The notes under the pieces are model-generated. The model worked only from the letters and a program-made list of their open reading frames with translations, was not told where the DNA came from and did not search any database. From JAFGXT01 sp963677165 (GTDB taxonomy: Bacteria; Verrucomicrobiota; Lentisphaeria; Victivallales; SZUA-371), in the NCBI GenBank assembly GCA_963677165.2, contig CAXXSX010000002.1, positions 2,170,001 to 2,234,000 of the forward strand: DNA of 64,000 bases, in the 5' to 3' direction. The stretch's first letter is position 1; the number at the start of each line of letters is the position of its first letter. Below are positions 60,558 to 64,000 of the stretch, in pieces. The translations under genes were made by a program, and so were the position numbers.

Positions 60558-61916
60558 TTAGAAGTTGAGTTTATTAATGATATCCTCAGCTGCTTTAATC
60601 AGAATTGACTTAGTCGGAGCAGTATTCAAGAGAGGATGAGTTGCCATCTGGAAAGAGATTAACTCATAAACTGTAACATGCTTTTGGATAGCCAGGGCAA
60701 TAACGTTGATCATTTCCGCAGTGGACTTACCTCCGGTCAGCTCTCCGCCGATAATCTGTCCGTCTTCAGGCATTGCCAGCAGTTTTATTGAAACTTCAGA
60801 AGTGTCCGACAGCGTTCCGGGGTGACGGTCCACATCCTGGAAGAAACCTGTAACATAGTCGATACCCACTTTGTCGGCATCCTCTTTCATGACTCCCGCT
60901 GAGGCAAACACACGACCGTTTAACTCTGTCGCAAACACTGATAAAGTTCCCGGAAAATCCCGTTTGATTCTGATTTTATAGAGATTATGACCAAGCACCC
61001 GCGCTTCCGCGGCAGCGGTAGAGGCGAGCATTATGTTATTGCGTCGTCCGGTGATGAAACCCGTTGTCGCGGCACAATCGCCGCAGGCATAAATATCTTT
61101 GATATTTGTCCGAAGATAATTATCCACTTCAATATGACCGGAATCACTTAGCCGGATTCCTGCCTGTGATGCAAATTCGGTGTTGGGCTTGAATCCCATT
61201 GCCACAATAGTCAGGTCGGCATTGATTCTTTCGCCGTTATTCAGGATGATGCCTTTCGCGGTGTTACCGTCAACGATAATCTCTTTCACCTGTGACGAAT
61301 GACGAAGTACTAGTTTGGGCAACTGAAGGGCCTGGTCGATTTTTTCGCCTAATTCCGGAGAAAAGGAACGATTGAGACAATGTCTGGCACGAAATACCAG
61401 GTGTATTTCCTTGTTCTTATTTTGAGCCAGCTGCTCTGCAATTTCCACGGCAGTAAAACCGGACCCTAAAACAATAATTTTCTTTGCTTCACTGCCAAGT
61501 TTTTTTATGTTTTCAATACAGGAAAAACTTTTGCCGACACAAATAATTCCGTTCTTCAAGTTATCAATATTTAAGAATTTCGGAGTGGTCGGGGATGATC
61601 CGGTTGCCAAAACCAGTTTGTCATAAGTAATTTGTTCGCCGGAGTCCAGCTCTACATATTTTGTTTCCGGATTGATCTGTTTTAAGGTTCCGAGAAAGAA
61701 ATCTTTCCCCTGAGTGTTACATGCATTGCGTTTCATGGTATCCTGATCGACACGTTCCAATTTATGGAACACATATGGAATACCGCAGGGAACCAGTTGC
61801 TTTTCATTTTGCTGAATGATTGCGATGGATTTATCCGGGTACTGTTTTTTTGCAGTCATTGCAGTTACCGTTCCGGCAGGTCCACCGCCAACAACAAGAA
61901 TATCAATTTTTTTCAC
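60558..61916 (-). CDS. FAD/NAD(P)-dependent oxidoreductase, CoA-disulfide-reductase type
   Basis: 452 residues. The FAD site is ILVVGGGPAGTVTA. VPCGIPYVF places a Cys at residue 44, the single redox Cys of CoA-disulfide reductases, NADH oxidases and persulfide reductases. KIIVLGSGFTAVEIAEQL binds NAD(P)H, IYACGDCA is the second FAD motif, and a C-terminal dimerisation domain follows. The likely reaction is reduction of a disulfide, persulfide or peroxide. The start is GTG at 61916, with AGGGG nine bases upstream. It forms an operon with the DtxR-like gene. Confidence 0.87.
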   Translation of the reverse strand: MKKIDILVVGGGPAGTVTAMTAKKQYPDKSIAIIQQNEKQLVPCGIPYVFHKLERVDQDTMKRNACNTQGKDFFLGTLKQINPETKYVELDSGEQITYDKLVLATGSSPTTPKFLNIDNLKNGIICVGKSFSCIENIKKLGSEAKKIIVLGSGFTAVEIAEQLAQNKNKEIHLVFRARHCLNRSFSPELGEKIDQALQLPKLVLRHSSQVKEIIVDGNTAKGIILNNGERINADLTIVAMGFKPNTEFASQAGIRLSDSGHIEVDNYLRTNIKDIYACGDCAATTGFITGRRNNIMLASTAAAEARVLGHNLYKIRIKRDFPGTLSVFATELNGRVFASAGVMKEDADKVGIDYVTGFFQDVDRHPGTLSDTSEVSIKLLAMPEDGQIIGGELTGGKSTAEMINVIALAIQKHVTVYELISFQMATHPLLNTAPTKSILIKAAEDIINKLNF

Positions 61917-61964
61917 AATATTTATCCCCTATATCTTCTAATATATTAATATTTTATGTTCGAA

Positions 61965-62021
61965 TTATAAAAAAGTCCGCAGCGGCAACGATGTCTACCC
62001 CTAGTCATCTGTTGCCGCTAC
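61965..62021 (-). terminator. Intrinsic terminator of the NifX/DUF5320 operon
   Basis: On the minus strand AGCGGCAAC and GTTGCCGCT (with adjoining GATG/CATC) form a stem spanning 61981-62019, followed by CGGACTTTTTTATAA. Confidence 0.88.
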
Positions 62022-62044
62022 GTAATTGAGGAAAACTCAACAGT

Positions 62045-62365
62045 TTAGTTTGCGCTTTCTATTTTAGCCAGACGCTTTTCAATAGCGTCCAACCGATCAA
62101 CTAGCGCTGTGGATGCCTGGTCCGGCTGTGCAGGTGCATCATACGCTACTCCGGGAGAAACAGCATTCCAGCCTCGTCTCATGCGAGTGCCCAGTCCTGT
62201 TCCAGTTCCGCGGTTCCAGCCGCGTCCAGCTCCACGGCCGAAGCCTCCAGTAAAACCTGCTCCACGATTAACAAATCCGGGAGCACTGAACCCAGCACAG
62301 TAACCTGCGCCACGACCCGTCATTTGTCCCATTCCAGCGGGACCTGTTCTATCACCTCTTGGCAT
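62045..62365 (-). CDS. DUF5320-type glycine-rich protein
   Basis: 106 residues: PRGDRTGPAGMGQMTGRGAG, the conserved start of this family, then a Gly/Arg-rich middle (GAGRGWNRGTGTGLGTRMR) and a short C-terminal coiled coil (LVDRLDAIEKRLAKIES). AGGAGG before the ATG at 62365 fixes the start; the frame upstream is unrelated. The family is usually found beside NifX-like proteins in anaerobes, as here, but its role is unknown. Confidence 0.83.
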   Translation of the reverse strand: MPRGDRTGPAGMGQMTGRGAGYCAGFSAPGFVNRGAGFTGGFGRGAGRGWNRGTGTGLGTRMRRGWNAVSPGVAYDAPAQPDQASTALVDRLDAIEKRLAKIESAN

Positions 62366-62466
62366 AATATTACCTCCTAATGAGTTGAACCCATTGTAAA
62401 AGTCTTCACAAAAATTTTTGCGCTGAATTTTTTCAATTAGCTCAGTTGATTTGTTAATATTTATAT

Positions 62467-62880
62467 TCACCGGTTAAAACGGTGATAACTTCCTCGTCTT
62501 CTTCCCTGACCTCTGCCGCCATTATGCCATCCGCGTCCCTGACCCATTCCGCAACCCGGCATGGCAAACGCAATCTGGTTGAGTTTGTCATCCAACCAGG
62601 CCTTGACAACATTTTCGAGTTCTCCCGAGATAAAAGCATGTACCGTAATATCGTATGCAACTGCCTGGTGCCTGAATGGATTTGAGATCGCTCCGCAAAT
62701 TATCGTGGATATCCCGACTTCGGCCAAGGCTATTATTTTATCCATGGGATTGCTTTCCGGCAGTGATATGCTTTGCCTGGAAACCATATTTTTATTGTCA
62801 TGCTCAATTATGGTTGCTTCTACCGCAACGTCAAAAACCGGAGCAATTCGACCATTCCATGTAATAAACGCCGTTTTCAA
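62467..62880 (-). CDS. Dinitrogenase iron-molybdenum cofactor (NifX/NafY-type) family protein
   Basis: 137 residues. TWNGRIAPVFDVAVEATII and VGISTIICGAISNPFRHQAV, then IHVYTVHAFI-like TVHAFISGELENVV, are typical of the NifX/NifB-C fold that binds iron-sulfur or iron-molybdenum clusters. The C terminus is a Gly/Arg/His-rich tail (GCGMGQGRGWHNGGRGQGR). Stand-alone members outside nitrogenase clusters are common and of unknown function. Its promoter is sigma54-type, and a sigma54 activator is encoded just upstream. Confidence 0.85.
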   Translation of the reverse strand: MKTAFITWNGRIAPVFDVAVEATIIEHDNKNMVSRQSISLPESNPMDKIIALAEVGISTIICGAISNPFRHQAVAYDITVHAFISGELENVVKAWLDDKLNQIAFAMPGCGMGQGRGWHNGGRGQGRRRGSYHRFNR

Positions 62881-62911
62881 ATCTTTATCCTTACTTTTTG
62901 AAATCTATAAA

Positions 62912-62927
62912 AGCAGGAGCTGTGCCA
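62912..62927 (-). promoter_or_regulatory. sigma54 (-24/-12) promoter of the NifX-type gene
   Basis: The minus strand reads TGGCACAGCTCCTGCT, with the GG and GC dinucleotides at the right 10-base spacing and only one mismatch in the TTGC part of the consensus. It lies 32 bases before the ATG at 62880. Confidence 0.8.
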
Positions 62928-63003
62928 TTTATCTTAACTTGTTTGGTAAGTCGTTAATGAACAGTGTGATAGGTGTTACGATTTGTTTGTGGTGTTTTAA
63001 TGC

Positions 63004-63019
63004 ATTGCAGAAATGCAAT
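63004..63019. promoter_or_regulatory. Candidate enhancer (UAS) for the sigma54 activator
   Basis: ATTGCA-GAAA-TGCAAT is a perfect inverted repeat with 6-base arms about 100 bases upstream of the expected transcription start. A related half site ATTTGCAAT lies at 63045-63053. The distance is typical for enhancer-binding proteins. Confidence 0.55.
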
Positions 63020-63055
63020 TGTTTTGCTTTGTGCAGAGGTGCGAATTTGCAATTA

Positions 63056-64000
63056 CTATTTTTCGGGAGTTGATTTTTCTTTTTTCTTAAACTCAATATT
63101 GAGAGCTTTCATTTTGCGGAAAAGAGTAGAAGTATGAATCCCCAGGTCCCGTGCGGTGTTGACTCGGTTGTAACCGTTGTTTTTCAGGGCGTTGACAATC
63201 GTTTGTCTTTCTGCCAAATGCATTGCAGTTTCCATACTTGAATTTTCCGGTATTGAAAAAGAAGTAGATGTCATTCCAGACGGACACAGCTCTTCCGGTA
63301 AATGATATGGAGCTATGTGACCATCGGTGCAAAGTACAAATGCCCGTTCAATAACATTTTCGAGCTCTCTGACATTACCGGGCCAGGAGTAAGTCATCAA
63401 CATAGATTGGGCTTCGGGCGAAATTCCCGCGATCTTTCGATTTTGAAGTTTATTAAAACGGTTGATGAAGTGTTCAGCCAGCAGAGGAATATCTTCTTTG
63501 CGCTCTGCTAGAGTTGGGACCTCGATGCGAACCACATTGATGCGGTAAAACAGGTCTTCGCGAAAATCGCCGCTTTTGACCATCGCTTTTAGGTTGCGGT
63601 TGGTTGCCGCAATGATTCGGGCATTGGTTTTTACGGACTTTGTACCGCCAAGCGGTTCATAGCAATGTTCCTGGATCACACGTAATAATCGAACCTGTAA
63701 CGCAGGAGAAATCTCTCCGATTTCATCCAAAAAAAGTGTTCCATTTTGTGCCAGTGCGAATCGTCCCGGTTTATCCTTTACCGCACCCGTAAAAGCACCC
63801 TTTTTGTATCCAAATAGTTCCGATTCCAGCAAATTATCGGGTAATGCCCCGCAATTAACTGCTACAAATGAATGCTCAGAGCGTTCGCCCAAGCTATGAA
63901 TGGCCCTGGCAAGTAATTCTTTACCGGTTCCGGTATCTCCCTGAATCAATACCGTACTTTGACTGGCTGAAACCGCATGAACCAGGTCAAAAACTTTACG
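63056..64000 (-). CDS. sigma54-dependent activator (NtrC family), 5' end cut by the window
   Basis: The frame is open to the window edge, so the N-terminal sensor part is missing. Visible are the AAA+ core with Walker A GDTGTGKELLARA, the sigma54-contacting GAFTGA loop in YKKGAFTGAVKDKPG, Walker B GTLFLDEIGEI, and the R-finger region FREDLFYRINVV. A Fis-type helix-turn-helix at the C terminus reads NNGYNRVNTARDLGIHTSTL. It hydrolyses ATP to open sigma54 promoters. The gene stands just upstream of the NifX-type gene, in the same direction, and probably controls its promoter. Confidence 0.93.
   Translation of the reverse strand, partial: RKVFDLVHAVSASQSTVLIQGDTGTGKELLARAIHSLGERSEHSFVAVNCGALPDNLLESELFGYKKGAFTGAVKDKPGRFALAQNGTLFLDEIGEISPALQVRLLRVIQEHCYEPLGGTKSVKTNARIIAATNRNLKAMVKSGDFREDLFYRINVVRIEVPTLAERKEDIPLLAEHFINRFNKLQNRKIAGISPEAQSMLMTYSWPGNVRELENVIERAFVLCTDGHIAPYHLPEELCPSGMTSTSFSIPENSSMETAMHLAERQTIVNALKNNGYNRVNTARDLGIHTSTLFRKMKALNIEFKKKEKSTPEK

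Noticed and set aside
62454..62660. 68-codon minus-strand frame ending beside the NifX-type stop
   Set aside because: It overlaps the NifX-type gene in another frame and lacks a ribosome site.
1..64000. CRISPR arrays, rRNA genes, prophage structural genes, toxin-antitoxin pairs
   Set aside because: None was seen. The repeats present are few, unevenly spaced and differ from CRISPR layout.

Overview
The window looks like chromosome from a PVC-group bacterium, most likely Lentisphaerota (Victivallis/Lentisphaera-like). This is an inference from three things: pseudopilins that start with FTLIELLVVIA-type helices and end in an H-x9-DG motif, large secreted multidomain glycosidases of the GHL10 type, and sulfatase- and esterase-rich glycan loci without SusC/SusD genes. 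No rRNA or marker gene is present to prove it.

Region 1 (1-24.7 kb). After recJ lies an intact tRNA-Leu(CAG). Its last 14 bases recur at 24632-24645, and 95 bases beyond the second copy is the N-terminal stub of a tyrosine integrase. This suggests that 2.06-24.63 kb is, or was, an integrated island. The island carries an ISL3 transposase remnant, a truncated SSS symporter and one long minus-strand locus. In transcription order that locus encodes a GntR/LacI-type regulator with a palindromic operator, a pseudopilin, a secreted GHL10 glycosidase, a GH20 hexosaminidase, a binding protein fused to an ABC permease, a second permease with a very large repeat-bearing extracellular loop, NagB, NagA, a Gfo/Idh/MocA oxidoreductase, an orphan small protein, a CBM9-GHL10-alginate-lyase-like fusion and a heparinase II/III-family lyase. 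Together these suggest depolymerisation, uptake and catabolism of a polymer containing amino sugar and probably uronic acid. A LexA-like protein that lacks the autocleavage residues sits at the right end.

Region 2 (25.2-44.9 kb). A mostly plus-strand glycan locus encodes a GPH symporter, a six-hairpin glycosidase with a PKD domain, a CBM-like secreted protein, a SASA/CE6-type acetylesterase, two tandem pseudopilins each with its own sigma70 promoter, a sulfatase, a 976-residue secreted protein with three repeated binding modules, a XylR/AraC regulator, a beta-phosphoglucomutase/GH65 phosphorylase fusion and a GH78-like rhamnosidase. A strong terminator ends it at 44.98 kb.

Region 3 (45.0-59.2 kb). 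A broken IS3 transposase is followed by a minus-strand type II secretion/type IV pilus operon: major pilin, two pseudopilins, GspL, GspM, GspE, GspF, GspC, GspD-like proteins, a TPR lipoprotein, PilT and an unlisted 50-residue membrane protein.

Region 4 (59.2-64 kb). A repeat-rich gap leads to a DtxR-like regulator with a CoA-disulfide-reductase-type flavoprotein. Next come a NifX-type and a DUF5320-type protein behind a good sigma54 promoter, and then the divided sigma54 activator that probably drives it (cut by the window end).

Between genes there are several repeat families. The most striking is a roughly 190-base hairpin-rich repeat with four copies (29.5, 32.3, 39.3 and 59.9 kb) that shows compensatory base changes in its stems.
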